Shown piece after piece: positions 10,101-21,928 of a stretch of 64,000 bases of DNA. Position numbers and translations under genes: made by a program. The DNA comes from Hypericum androsaemum. Lineage: Eukaryota; Streptophyta; Magnoliopsida; Malpighiales; Hypericaceae. The stretch is from positions 18,927,619 through 18,991,618 of the forward strand of contig OZ023182.1 of NCBI GenBank assembly GCA_963995505.1. The letters are read 5' to 3'. The number at the start of each line of letters is the position of its first letter. The first letter of the stretch is position 1. The notes under the pieces were generated by a model. It searched no databases. It saw only the letters and a program-made list of their open reading frames with translations, and had not been told where the DNA came from.

Positions 10101-13100
10101 CAAGTTGCGGTTCTCGAAGGTGACAAGCTCCCTGAGCTCCGCGAAGTGCATGTACACGTACAACTCCCGGATACATTCGGGGTGGTCGGAAAAGTTGATG
10201 TACAGGGGCTCCTTGGGATCGGTTGGGGTCACCGCCGTCTTCATCACTGCCTGGGGTAGCACGTAGTCGACAGCCTCCTTGTCATATGTGATTGTCCCAT
10301 TTGTCGTTGTCGTATTCCATGTGGGGTCGCTGTATGCGTACCACAGCCTGTCCACACGGTCGTCGGCGTATCTGACGGAACCAAAACAACGATATAGTTA
10401 TTCATCATCATAAGATGATATTCGCGTAAAGCGAAATTAACAGTTTATCAAATAAAGTTTATTATTGTAAAACAATTATTGTCCCTCTTCACGTTAATTT
10501 CTTTACTCAAATTTCCTCGGAAAGGAAAATAAGTGCCAATTAAGAGAGAGAGAGGGGAAAATAAGTGTTCAACGAACAAATATCGCTGCCTAAAAGTTTT
10601 TGCTACCGCTTTTATTTATGTTTCTCCAAAAAAAATTCTTTTCTAATTAACGATTCTCTAAGAATTACATAGACATTTCTATATGTGCAAAACTCCGTGT
10701 TGAGAATCCCACATAGTTAGTTACGAGTGTAATGTACAAATTTATAAGTTTGAAAAATTCACCAATATATTATCTTAAGATTTTGGTTGGATTTGGAGAT
10801 TTTAACATGGTATCAAAGCGGGTTGATCCCATGTCCATTGTTGTGCTCGCACGATCCCCATTTCTCACACGTTGGCGAAGTTAAAGCCCGTACAATCTTC
10901 GACCCGATGGGTCTCGTTTGAGGGGGCTTGTTGAGAATCCCACATCGCTAGTTGCGAGTGTAGTGAACAAATTTATAAGTATGAAAAATCTACCTACCTA
11001 TTACCTTAAAGTTTTGAGTTGGATATGGAGATTCTAACACTCCGAATTATATATTTTTTTTGAAAAAAATTTACTTTCGTATCATGTAGTATCACGGTTT
11101 GTCACATGAATACCATGTGGTTTAAAACGCATCAAATGAATCAAATATTTTCCATCCTAACACCCATATTTTGCTGATAATGTGCACTGCCATCATAGTT
11201 TTTTTCGACCAAATTGTATTTTCAAAAAGTTTCAAAATAGTCCCAATTATATTTTTAAAAATATCATCCTCTCTCCTCTCTCTCTCTCTCTCTCTCACAA
11301 CTGTACATTTGTATTGATGTGAAAAATAGTCCTTCTTCCTACAGCCACCCCTTTTTTCCACCAACCAATCCCAACCGGACTGGATCTCAAACTAGCCCCA
11401 CTGGTCCACCCCAACTCCCGATTAGGACTGAGCATCCAAACCGAAGTCCAAACCAAAGAAACCGAATCGGAACCATTTTTCTCTAAAAATCCAAACCGAA
11501 CTGGACCCACTCCGGTCTGGTCTGGGTCTGACCTAAAACTAGACTAGATCACCAAAAATTGAACAATAGAGTTTTGACCTGACCGAAAATCAGATTTTGG
11601 GAATTTGTTGGACTGAACCAGACCATTTTTTATTTGGTCCAGTTTATTGGTCCGGTTTGATTTGGTTTTATAATTTTTGATTTGCTTGCTCACCCCTACT
11701 CCCGATACTAGAGACCACAGACTCCATAGACAATGACCCATGGCTAGGCCGAGACAACTGGGCTAGATCTGACCCCGGCCATGCCCGAAAAGGTCTCCGG
11801 TCTAAGTGGCAACTAGGTTAGAGTCAAATTTTAGTGGGCTTAGCTGAAGGTGGGGCAAGCAAAGATTTTTGTTGTTCTTGGGAAGCAAAAGGTGAATTCT
11901 TTGTTGTTGTGATAGTTATAGTTAGTGATGACACCATGGGAGGACGAAACCGAAGCAAAAGAATGGGCAAGTAAATCAGTCTTATTTGGTTGGAAAAGAA
12001 AGAGGGGGCAAAGAGAATGGTGTTTTGAAAATATTGGAGAATCCTAAAATTTTCTCAAAATACACTATGTTTTAAAGAAAATTGTGATGGCAAGCCACAT
12101 CAACTACGAATTTTGATGTAGTTGTCCAAATGAAACTAATTGTAAATAAAATTTGACTTAATTAATGCGTCTTACACCATATGATACTCATGTGCTAAAC
12201 CGCGATACCACAAAGTATTAAATTAAACTTTTTCCTATATTTTTATTGTATAGTTTAGTGAGTTTGTTTTCTATAAATAGGAGTAATTTAATTTTTGGCA
12301 ATGTGCATAATAATATAAATACTTGATTTAGAGTCGAGTCCAACCTCGCTTATGGCGTATGTATCTATTATAGGACACATATTTGTAGCCATGTTAGTTT
12401 CAACCCTTTTGGATATAGCTTTTTTTTATTGAACTTTATATACCATGTGTTCCTTATCTCTCCTATACATTATACGAATAACTTCACTTTAGTATCATAT
12501 AATTTGACAGTTTGACACTTACAACCCTGTATTTTAGAACACATCAAAATAGTCTTTTGAAGTTTCAAGGGTACCTCCAAGGCAGCTTCCTGCCTGCCCG
12601 AACTTAAAATGCTGTTGTTTTCTGCCTACGTGGTATGCCACCTCGGAAAAAAAAAATTATCCCAGTGTCACTGAGTGATATTAAAGGTAAATTTCAAAAC
12701 AATCCTAAACTTATTTATATTTTTTCAAAATAACCCTCTTCTCTGTTCCGCCCCTCTCTCTCCTCTCTACAAGACCCTACATCCTCCTTACACTACTTCG
12801 CTCCTCTTCCCACCCTTTGATCTCCATCACTCTCCACCCCTACTCCTATCTTTAAACCCATCTTCATCCCCTCTCTCTGTCTCAACCCCAACGACATTCA
12901 CAAATCCACAAACCCGATCAGCCCCAATAATTTTCCATAAAGTTACTCAGTAGTTCCTCCAAGATATAGCTATTTTAAGTACTTTAGACCTACAAGTAGA
13001 CCGTCCTTTTCTCTCTGAATGCCAAAACCCCACCAAGGCACAAGTACTCATTTAACAGCAGGCATTAAAAGCCTAAGCCGGAGCAATTTCCCAGGAAATC

Positions 13101-16100
13101 CATAACAAGATTGAATATTGAGCTCAACCCATTTCCCAGAACTGTTCAAGAAATAATGGGTCTTGCCTTTTTAGGGCTCTTCTTTTTTTAGCTCTCCTGG
13201 CTCTCTCCTCCTTCTATGGTAATTTGGTTATTAATTTTTTTGGGAGCTTTTTTGGGTGATTGCTCAATGTTTGATCAAGGTTTTGTTTGGTTCTAATAGT
13301 ATTCTTGTTGTTGTTGTGAGTTTAGGACAAGGTAGAAAGCTGACGGAGAATCACAGATGCCAGATTCTTCTGTTCATGTTGAGGTTTGTTTACTTTCCTT
13401 GCCCTGTCTTGTAGAAAGGAGTGAATGGGGCAGGAGGGAGAAGAGGGCTATTTTGAAAAGAAAAAAAATTTGGGATTGTTTAAAAAAAAATTTCAGACAA
13501 CTCAGCAACACTGGGATAAATTTTCCTGAGCTGGCATGCCATTTAGGCACAAAATGACATCAATTTAAGTTCGGGCGATCGGGGAGCTGCTCGTGAGGTC
13601 ATCTTGAAACCTCAAGGACTATTTTGATGTATTTTAAACTACACGGTTGTAAGTATCAAACAACCAAACTACATGGTGTTAAAATAAAGTCTTCCTAAAT
13701 TATACGGCAGATGTAAGATTTCGTTGCCATTTGGCAATGTACATAATATCGTAGAAACTAGATTTAGGGTGGAGAAATAACATCCGTTATGGCTTATGTA
13801 TCTATTTTACTCCATATATTATGGTAAAAGTTGTCTCAATATGTAGTTTTAGATATTTCGACCGAAGTATTCTATATCTTTCATCTTTTATCTTTTATCT
13901 TTGCTTTAGTATTTATTACTAGTGTTCTAATTTTTTTTATAAGTGCATTAGTATTATAAATGGAGTGAGAAATAATTACAAAGATATGGGTTTACAAAGG
14001 TTGACAAAGAATCCACCTAAGCACAAAAACAAGATTATAAATGCAATCAAACAGAACCCAATTGCATAAACAATCTCGCAATGTCTAGAAGAGCAGTATC
14101 CATTTGGAGAAAAAACTCGAATGTCCCCAACAGAGTCAAGTAGCTGATGTTCATTTAGGAGGAGGCATACCCATATCCTTGGGCATCACTGTAGCCTACT
14201 TGATAATATTAACCACCGTAGCAGGCTCACCATCCCAATCAACACTAATTTGGATGGCAACAGCTCGAGAAGCAGTAGCCCTTATGATTAAAATATGATA
14301 TTGGTTTTTTTTTTGTGGTGAGAGAGTGAGTGATTTTATTGTCTGGTTTGCTTGAGCCAAAAGATTTTTTAAGAGCACTATTTCAATTTGAATTGAGACA
14401 TTTATGTTGATTGAGAAAGATAAAACTTTGGCAGCTGGCTTTTGATTATGCTTTATGTTGGGGAAATAACCCACATCCCCGTGGACCCAATCAACGCAAG
14501 CGGAAACACATACGAGCAAACCATGATACCACGAGAAGCACAATGCTCAAAACACAAAGAAAGCACAAGGAGGGACACAAAACTTGTTCACCCGGTTCGA
14601 TCCTCAATGATCTACCTCTGGGGGCGTCCAAGCCAGGAGAGATTCCACTACTTACAGCTTGAGCTTCACTCGCTCTTACAATAATGGATGCCTACGCTGG
14701 GCTCACTCTCCTCCTCTTCTCGGCGTGGCTACCCACTCTCTTGGGAGTTCACTCACTTGGGTTCACCCTTGGCTAGGGCTCCACCCACTCTTCGGGCCAA
14801 CTCTCCTTCTCTCAGAGAGCACCACCTCCTTCACTCGGAGTGGCTAAACCCTCTCTCGGCAAGGCCCTCGGCTTGGGCTTTACCCACCTTCTTCACTCAG
14901 AGGCAACCCCTCACTTGGGTCTTCTTCTTCTCCTCCACCTCCTTCACCCGGAGACAACCCTTCACTCGGGTTGGACAACTTGGGGGAACATGGACCACTC
15001 TCCTCTTCTTGGAGAGCGTCTCCTCCTTCGCCTCCTTTCTCTTTGCCATGGACAACCCTCCTTCACTTGGAGAGCTCTTGGGCACTTGGCCTCTCCTTCA
15101 CTTGGAGAGGCCTTTCTTCTTCCTCCCTCTTCTCTCTTTCTCTTTGGAGAAGTGGGCAACTCTTGCCAGCCTTTGCCAACCCTTCTTGGAGACCATGGAG
15201 GGGTATTTATAGTCCCACAAACCTAGGGGACTATTTAGAGTCGGGAGGGACATTTTGGTCTACCAAAATGCTAACTTTCCGGGCTGATTGGCGGACACCA
15301 AGTACTTGGCGGGCGCCAATTGGAATCCAGAGATTTTTGGATGAACAGTCGTTGGCGTACGCCAACCCTTCAGCTTCTTCACAAAGCTCTTCTTCGTCTC
15401 GTCGCCATTTTCGCATACGGACTCCGTTTCTCGATCTGATTGATTCCACGCGATCGTCTTCGAGTGCCGAATCACATCGATCAACTCCCGAGGCTCTTCA
15501 CTTGAGCCACTCGACTCCTTGTGCTCTTTACTCGAACCACGTGACTCTCGGATGTCCTCAATGTCTTCACTCGACTCTTGACTCGATTGATTCTCCGAGT
15601 GTCCCCGGACTCCGAATCCAATCGATCAACTCTTGGACCATCCTCATGGCTCTTCACTCGAGCCACCCGAGCACTTCACTCGTGCTCAGGCTCCATACCC
15701 AACACTTTAAAGTGCATGGCACCACTTTTAGAGCAACTGAACACTCACTCAAATAGTTATGTGTGGCAGCATCGGCCTTCGAGTTCGTGCCCCAGCTTGA
15801 CAAGCTGAAATCAAGTTCCACTAACTCACCATCGGCTTTAGAGGGCTACAAAGCTGCTTCTCCCTCCACATACAAATTATTCTCCTGCAGTGAAAGGTGC
15901 ATAGCCTCACGGAGCATTTGTTTCCAAAAAGCCGATACCAGTAGCTTTGGAACAATGTCTTCAATTCTCGTGGCATTTGAAATAGGAGCATGCAAAACCA
16001 AATCCAAACCTGAAGACTTAACATAGTTTTATGTTCACTAATCTGTTGTGCAACATGAACCATACAAGCCTCATCTACGGTCTCATGCTCAATACGGCCT

Positions 16101-19100
16101 ATACAAGGCAAGTCCAAAACCTCAAGCGTAGAAGCATTGTTGAACTCAACTTGTTCTCCACTCTTCTTTAGCATAGATGCATCCAAGACCTCAACCTCTT
16201 TTTGTCCAGGAAGCAAACAAGTAGTCTCCACTTGTGCCCTACTGGGAACAGTCATAGCAAAGCCAACTTGCTCATGTGCATCACCACTCTCATTACCCAT
16301 ATCAGCCACCTCAATCAAAGGGGGCTGTTATGAATTTACAGTGGTCCTCTCCTCCTCCTCAACAATTTCACCTTCTTCAAGTAAGGCCTCGAAAATATTA
16401 GAGGTTGACAGAGGTATTGTGGAACCAGTAGTCAGGATAGAGGGGGAACTTTCGTCCTACATCACCATAGAAGGAGAAAGAGTTGGAGCCTTCTTTTGCC
16501 AAACTTTTTTTCCACTAACTAAACCACCACCACCTTTGGAAGAGTCTTGAACCACTCTAGGATGCAACTTGCGGCAGAGCTCTTCTGCGTGTCCAATGAC
16601 CTTGCACATTCCACAAAAATCAGGGAGTTCTTCATATACCAAATTAATCAAGCAGTTGTTTCCATCATTCAACTTCAAACAGGCTTTATCTCGAAATGGC
16701 TGAGACAAATCAACTTCAACTAAAACTCAAAAGATTGCTCCATTAAACCTATTGATAGCTATCGAGTCCGAGCGGATAGGCCGTCAAGTCTGACCCAAAC
16801 TTTCATATAAGACGATGAGGATTTGGTCGGCTTGAAGAAAGGGACCCAAGGTTGCAGGTAAAGTTGACCTTGCGGGAATCTCAAAACCTTCAAATTCTAA
16901 ACAGTATCCTTATCCAACTCTGAAGCGAAGTGGAACCCAAAATATCCCATGGAGCTCAATTCAAAAGATGAGTATCGTTTAGAGTCTTTTGACAACACCA
17001 ATCGAGCAATGATAGCTTGCCTACCAAAATTAATGTGCATAGTAGGAAGATCACCTTCAAGAATGGGTTTGATAAAGGTAGCTTCGTTGGACCCGCCTCC
17101 GGCTTTGGGTTTGAAAAGGCCTGCAAAGGTCTGAATCCTGGAGATGTTAGATGGCTACGAGTTGGACGTGTTCTCAATCGATACATGTTGTCCTTGTTGT
17201 TGACCAAGGTCTTATGGGGATGGGATACCTGAACGGAGGCAGGGACTCGTAGACCAGTGAATTCGCTGGGGGGGGTGTTGTAAGTGTATTTGGAAACCAG
17301 AGGCCAATGGGTAGAAATAATCGCTACTGATCGCCCTCTTCGGAAAGAGGGGCGACCAACATGATTTTCACGCTTTAATAGTTTTATTACTAGTGTTCTA
17401 ATATATATATCTACGATTTGGCTTTCAATATAAGAACATTTGATACCTTACCATTTGAATAATTATTTGCACAATTTAAGAACTTCAAACATGTATCACA
17501 ATGTCTTCCAAAAGAAAAAAGAAAAAAGTCAATATTTTGATCAACCTGTAGAACAATATCTTGTGGTTTAAAATTATTTACCAATGACAAGTGACATCAT
17601 TTTCTCTATTTGACACCTTACCATTTGAATAATTACTTGGACAAAATTACCCCTAAATATAGTTAGAAAAAAATGATTTTTAAATTTTTTTAAAAGACAC
17701 GAAAAAACTCATTTCACTCTCTGCAATTTTTTGACATAAAATTTTTCTTCAATTTTTAAAAAATTATTCAAATAGTGTTGTGTTATGAAAGGACATTTTG
17801 CCTAACAACATAAGGTGTAAGATGATTTGACGAAGGTCCAAAGTTCAAACTGTTGCAAAGTGTAATTCTTGATGTAAAAGTTTGCCTTTAAAAAAATAGT
17901 ATAGTGTTACTTAGAATTTTTTGTCACTCGATTAGATATTATAAAGTGGTGCGTAAGTCATCATAACCACAATGTACTAAATTGTACTTTACCAAGAATT
18001 TACATGTGCTACTTATTGGTATCCAATTTCATACGAACAAAAAAAAAAGTTGGCCAGCGTTTTACTAAAATTGATGACTCGAAACTCCTCATATTACACA
18101 CCTCTCTTTTCGATTTTACTTATTGTATTTTTCTATTAAATAAATAAGAAAACAATCGTACCTGACATCCGATGCGCCGCCAAGATCCTTACGGTAAATC
18201 GTCACCAATGATACACCGGGCGGGGTTTCATACGCGGTGTTGATCAGTTCTCTGATTCCTATTGCGGAAATAAATGGTTTCCCGCTTCCCAAATCCACCA
18301 GGCAAATAAAAATATAATCGAGACCTGGGACATGTATAATCTCTTCTGTTATATTTGGAGTTTTAGTTGATGGTTTCACGTTGGCCCATTTGGTTGCCCC
18401 TAGATACAGATCAAACACCGGCAGCTGCTTCAGGTCATCGTAGTTACCGTAGTAAAAGACGGCTTTAACCAGGTACTTGTTGCCTTGGATCAGTGAGATA
18501 TTGTAACAGTTTCTGGTCCCTTCAGGGAAAGTTCTCTGTGTCTGCGAAACAAGATCAAGATCGGATGTCGACTGTATGTCCTGGATCACGCCACCGGTGA
18601 TGTATGATGCGTCCGAGGTGTATGTAAGTTTGGTCTGAGCATCATAGTAAGTGGTGTTTTCCTTTACGCCACAATCTATGTTAATGAAGCCTGAAATTTA
18701 AAAAAAAATTGAGTCCATAGAAGTTGGATCAGCTCTAGTTTGTTTAATGTTTAAGCTATATAAATCAATACTCAGCATGATAAATGATGCCTAATAAGTA
18801 TCCATCGGACCAAAATTTTTACAGATTTTGACTTCACCAACTTACCATGAACCACATCTTGCGAGTATAAACTTGACACGAGATCAACTGACTCTGATAC
18901 CATATTAGAATTTTACATACAATACTAATAACCAAATCTACCATACTTACAGCTAACAATGTGGTAATTATATCAAACTCAATTCCTTCAATAACGGATG
19001 GGTTGAATAAGAGAAAATTTAAATTTAAATTGTTCCACAGAGAAATGAGAAAGAATGATTCAGAGAGAACCTGAGGGATTGTTCTGGGCGTCAACGAGGA

Positions 19101-19164
19101 CTAGGAGAGTGATCATGAGAGCGAGAACTTTGTGAAGGAAATATTCACGGGACATCTTCTTCAT
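7146..19164 (-). CDS. Malectin-like LRR receptor kinase, copy A (intact, 13 exons)
   Basis: Exons in transcript order: 19071-19164, 18162-18690, 9884-10371, 9619-9757, 9438-9509, 9271-9342, 9115-9195, 8767-8930, 8434-8633, 8201-8327, 8019-8081, 7705-7897, 7146-7557. They join in phase to 2634 nt, 877 residues, the usual length for LRR-RLK subfamily I. Residues 1-27 are a signal peptide. The malectin-like domain runs from about 33 to 370 (opens FINIDCG), then NWQGDPC and three short LRRs to about 491. The membrane span is about 513-537, followed by HKRKK. The kinase has glycine loop LGKGGFGTV, Lys597 in VAVK, HRD 691-693 (RD type) and DFG 711-713. It should be a plasma-membrane receptor kinase; relatives act in immunity and growth. 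Intron 2 is 7.8 kb because of transposons. The activation segment reads [10 protein letters not shown] where copy F has [10 protein letters not shown]. An upstream in-frame ATG at 19242 exists; I chose 19164 because the signal peptide starts there. Confidence 0.9.
10698..11039 (+). mobile_element. TRIM element (miniature LTR retrotransposon), complete, in A intron 2
   Basis: The two terminal repeats are 10698-10807 (110 bp) and 10929-11039 (111 bp), each starting TGTTGAGAATCCCACAT and ending TAACA. A primer-binding site TGGTATCAAAGC (initiator-Met tRNA type) starts at 10808, and a polypurine tract TGAGGGGGCT ends at 10928. The target duplication CTCCG lies at 10693-10697 and 11040-11044. It has no coding capacity, as expected for a TRIM. 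Confidence 0.92.
11062..12235. mobile_element. Long-TIR DNA element 1 in A intron 2 (Mutator-like, non-autonomous)
   Basis: The first ~100 bp and last ~100 bp are imperfect inverted repeats: ATCACGGTTTGTCACATGAA at 11089 against the complement of TTCATGTGCTAAACCGCGAT-like sequence near 12187-12205. An AT-rich 9-bp target duplication resembling TATATTTTT is possible. The interior carries CT microsatellite and no transposase. The TIR is related to the MITE at 62994-63196. Confidence 0.7.
12478..13698. mobile_element. Long-TIR DNA element 2 in A intron 2 (Mutator-like, non-autonomous)
   Basis: Inverted repeats of about 200 bp (12485-12680 against 13497-13690) share blocks such as TTTAAGTTCGGGC and ACTATTTTGATGT in opposite orientation. 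A 9-bp candidate target duplication ATTATACGA / ATTATACGG lies at 12469-12477 and 13699-13707. The interior is CT-rich and noncoding, so it is likely mobilised in trans. Confidence 0.75.
14196..17240 (-). pseudogene. Decayed retroelement ORF1 (DUF4283 / zinc-knuckle type), split by a solo LTR
   Basis: Reading the minus strand from about 17240, frames contain VWVRLDGL and then [18 protein letters not shown], typical of the DUF4283 nucleic-acid-binding region of plant LINE-type ORF1 proteins. A CX2CX4HX4C zinc knuckle follows ([15 protein letters not shown], near 16580-16625), then a basic/acidic linker with [10 protein letters not shown]. Stops and frame changes are scattered through it. Near 15710 the frame is broken by the solo LTR and resumes at 14455 ([13 protein letters not shown]), ending at 14196. 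No reverse transcriptase follows, so it is a 5' fragment. Alternative: a related non-retroelement DUF4283 gene. Confidence 0.65.
14456..15704. mobile_element. Solo LTR (1249 bp) with 5-bp target duplication
   Basis: It starts TGTTGGGG and ends CCCAACA, with CTTTA on both sides (14451-14455 and 15705-15709). Removing it rejoins the retroelement ORF on either side. No internal domain is present, so it looks like the product of recombination between two LTRs. Long open frames inside it (for example 14971-15756 on plus) arise from CT-rich composition and are not genes. Confidence 0.88.
17784..17896 (+). mobile_element. tRNA-derived SINE, copy in A intron 2
   Basis: The body starts GAAAGGACATTTTGCC, has a box-B-like AAGTTCAAACT and ends in TTTGCC plus an A tail. 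It shares its layout with the SINEs at 53202-53299 and 58190-58272. ATAGTGTT occurs on both sides as a possible target duplication, but the exact ends are uncertain. Confidence 0.6.
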
Positions 19165-19742
19165 CTGCTTGTTTTGTGCTAGGAAATAAAAAGGAGACAA
19201 TGAAAGGTCGGCAATAGATTGCGATGAGCTAAGAAGGTGCATTATTGAAGAGGAGGAGACAATGTTGTAAGGCAGGCCCGTGATTCAAGCAATTGGGACA
19301 AAAGAGGACAGAAACAGTTTGACCCTCCTGGCCCAGACTTAAAAATCTAGGTCCGCAGTAGAAACTTCGTATTCGTCTTCGTCCTTTAACGTGGGAGGCA
19401 GCGGACCACACGAATTTAATGATTTCGGATATCAGGTAATGTTTGACCAAAATAGACGGGATGAACAAGGTAGATTGTGGAAATCTCTCTCATACTTTAT
19501 TAAAATATTAAAATTTGGGTTAAATAAGGGTTGACCGACCAAAATTTTGGGAAAAAATATTTAAATTCTATGAAATAAACTAAAATAGAAAAATTCATGT
19601 ATTTGTATTTTTTGGTCCATACATACTTTCACTTACTATTCTCTGGTATATGTTTATAAGATAGTGTAGGAGAAGAAAAAAAGAGAGAAGATAGAATTCT
19701 TAAGAATGATCCAAATTTCAAACGAACAACTTAAATACTTAC
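19165..19742 (-). promoter_or_regulatory. Conserved 5' flank of receptor kinase A
   Basis: This lies directly upstream of exon 1. It is repeated in front of B (36916-37490), and a diverged version remains at 57421-57890 where the adjoining gene is broken. Shared blocks include AAAATAGACGGGA and GATTGTGGAAATCT. It probably holds the 5' UTR and promoter. I could not fix a TATA box or start site with confidence. Confidence 0.5.
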
Positions 19743-20081
19743 ATGATAGGGCACGTCGTTCCATCTCTCCCCTGTGATGTGAACAATGATGAGGACAATG
19801 CTTTAGAGTCCCATGAAGTTACCCCTATTCAGACCCTGCCAGCTCCAATGCCAAAGGCGAAAGAAGGTAAGGGACGCAAACCTATTAAGATGAGATCAAT
19901 AAACCTAATTCTTTATAAGTTTAAGCCCTTCAGGTTCGCTCCCAGGTGTAGTTTAGATGCCAAGACTAGGCATATTGGTGATGATGAAATACGGCATAGG
20001 AACAAGATTCTATTGGAGTGCCTGTGCCTCACCTCGATCAATCCAGAGGAGATTTGGCGAATTGCACGAATACTGGTGTGA
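19743..20081 (+). CDS. 112-codon ORF of unknown function, open in unit 1
   Basis: The ORF runs from ATG at 19743 to TGA at 20081, rich in lysine and arginine with an acidic start (NNDEDNALESHE). I do not recognise a domain. It lies between the receptor kinase promoter and the RPN13 relic. Another frame continues DKDGEATLLDVLEKH just beyond its end, so it may be a degraded coding fragment with a frameshift. In unit 2 codon 30 (CAG) is TAG. It may not be a real gene. Confidence 0.3.
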   Translation: MIGHVVPSLPCDVNNDEDNALESHEVTPIQTLPAPMPKAKEGKGRKPIKMRSINLILYKFKPFRFAPRCSLDAKTRHIGDDEIRHRNKILLECLCLTSINPEEIWRIARILV

Positions 20082-20124
20082 TTGACAAGGATGGTGAGGC
20101 AACTCTGCTTGATGTACTCGAAAA

Positions 20125-20930
20125 ACATTCATTTTTTTGTCAGCGACTGGAAAATCCAAACGTTTAACCCCTTGTTCCTTTTGATTACTAGATCCCAGAC
20201 GGAGACAAACTCATGTTGAGAAGGTGAGAAAAGAAAAATAACACATTTATTACTGAAACAACCCCAACTAACATCGGAAAAAAATTGACACATGCATCAC
20301 CAAGAAAGTGTGTACGACAAAAGAAGAACAATCTTTTTTCAGAAAATAACAAATCCTAAGAACTTTATGATGACAAAATACAGAGGCAAGACTGAAGGCT
20401 AATACTAAAACGAAGATGACAGCAGTTACAACACCAAGATCGATAAGAACCATAACAACCATTATAAAAGTACCAATATCAGCTAGAATCAGACAAGTTT
20501 CAATTCCAATGCTCTGACAAGTAAAAGAATATACTGAATTCACAATCTCAGGCTAAAGTAACTGAGGACATGACGAAAACACCAAACGGTCTATTGATAT
20601 AATAATTAACAGAGCTCCAAAACTGTGTGTCATCTTCAGATTTAGGCTCCTGCAAACAATTCAAAAGTTTTCCAAAACAAAGTTTCTGTATGAATTGCAA
20701 CAAAGAAACCAAAACAAGCCATTTGAACCTGCATCCAGAAAAAAAAACTTCTGGTCATCTGCACTGAACTTCAGAATGTACACCCGCCCTGAAGCTTGAT
20801 TCACCTGAAAGAAAGAGCGAACATATTTAAAATTAGATGTTGTTCCCCAAAGTCAAAAGGGCATAGCAAAAATGAGAATGTAAAATACCTTCTCGAAAAC
20901 TGCCTCATCGGGGAAAATAATTTGATCCTA
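20125..20930 (-). pseudogene. RPN13: RPN13 relic in unit 1 (Pru-domain exons, frameshifted)
   Basis: The block corresponds to 2380-3545 of the left flank, but about 370 bp (2446-2817 equivalent) are missing and nothing matches the C-terminal part. The Pru exon near 20728-20803 has one extra base after the poly-T relative to the older copy, turning FFFWMQ into FFFLDA, so the frame is broken. The exon ending INRPL has also lost its original 3' border. Confidence 0.7.
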
Positions 20931-21928
20931 GTAGAATTTTTCAAGGAAAATGGATAATAATCTTCCAACAGCAAAATTAATGAACTAGGAAGACGCGGGT
21001 AATGTAAGTGTTGAGTTATGCACTTAGCACTAGTCCATAAGCACAAAAAAGATTGCTGATGCAGGGTAGCTTAGACTTGCCAAGTTAAGGCTGTAAACAA
21101 CATATCCCTGGTGCAAAATAGTGACTAGAACGAAAAAATCTTACTTATGCTGCAAAAAGAGAACTGAGAAAGATGTTAATGAAAATCAAATACAATCCAA
21201 TCAACACACAGCCGAGACATCTGTCCGCATCAAAGGTGAACCAAACATGTTATGCTGTCCCAGATTCATAAATTAAATGCACATGCATTTGCTCTATATG
21301 GATAAGCATATACCTAGAAATGCCAGTGCTAAGAAAGTTGTCCCAAGAAAAAGGCAAGACAACCAAAAAAGATGTGAAAATCCCATCATTCTCAAAGGGG
21401 CTCCTCTTATACAACTTTTAAAAGATGTGAAAACATATTGCTAAGGACAATAGTTTATTCTATAGATTATGAATGAACATCTCCATTGTCCGAATGTGAT
21501 GGAACTAATTAGATAGCACTTTGCTTCATCCTTTAAGTTTTAATAAAAGAATGCTATCGCTGTTCTTCAAGCTAAGAAGAGAGCATTATGAATGATGGTT
21601 ATAACAAAATATTCAAGACAGAATGATAGGATACATCCTCAATAGCATTTCGAGTACGATCAAGCCACTGGAAATGAACCAATCCTCCACCACCACACCC
21701 CCCGCCCCCCAAATAGCATTTCGAGTACTGCTAATTTGTAATGAAATATACACAAATTCTCTGTGCCTGCACAATGATATCGTGCAGTAAAGGAATCTAC
21801 TGCGCCGGAAACACCAGTTACCATATCCCGTTTTCTCAACCACGAGCGGAGTTTCCTTCACTCAACTGAAGCCAATGCTACCCTAAACCCTAAACCCCAT
21901 TCTAAAGTTCGCTCATTTAATTTTTAGT
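20931..21928. other. Conserved noncoding flank, copy in unit 1
   Basis: This corresponds to 3546-4402. It contains a short telomere-like stretch (CCCTAAACCCTAAACCCC near 21884-21899), where the older copy has a single CCCTAAA, and a C6-G-C6 run near 21697-21709. No gene is supported. Confidence 0.4.

Noticed and set aside
14688..15756. Overlapping plus-strand ORFs of 174, 128 and 261 codons
   Set aside because: They lie in the CT-rich solo LTR, overlap in different frames, lack recognisable domains and are explained by low-stop composition.
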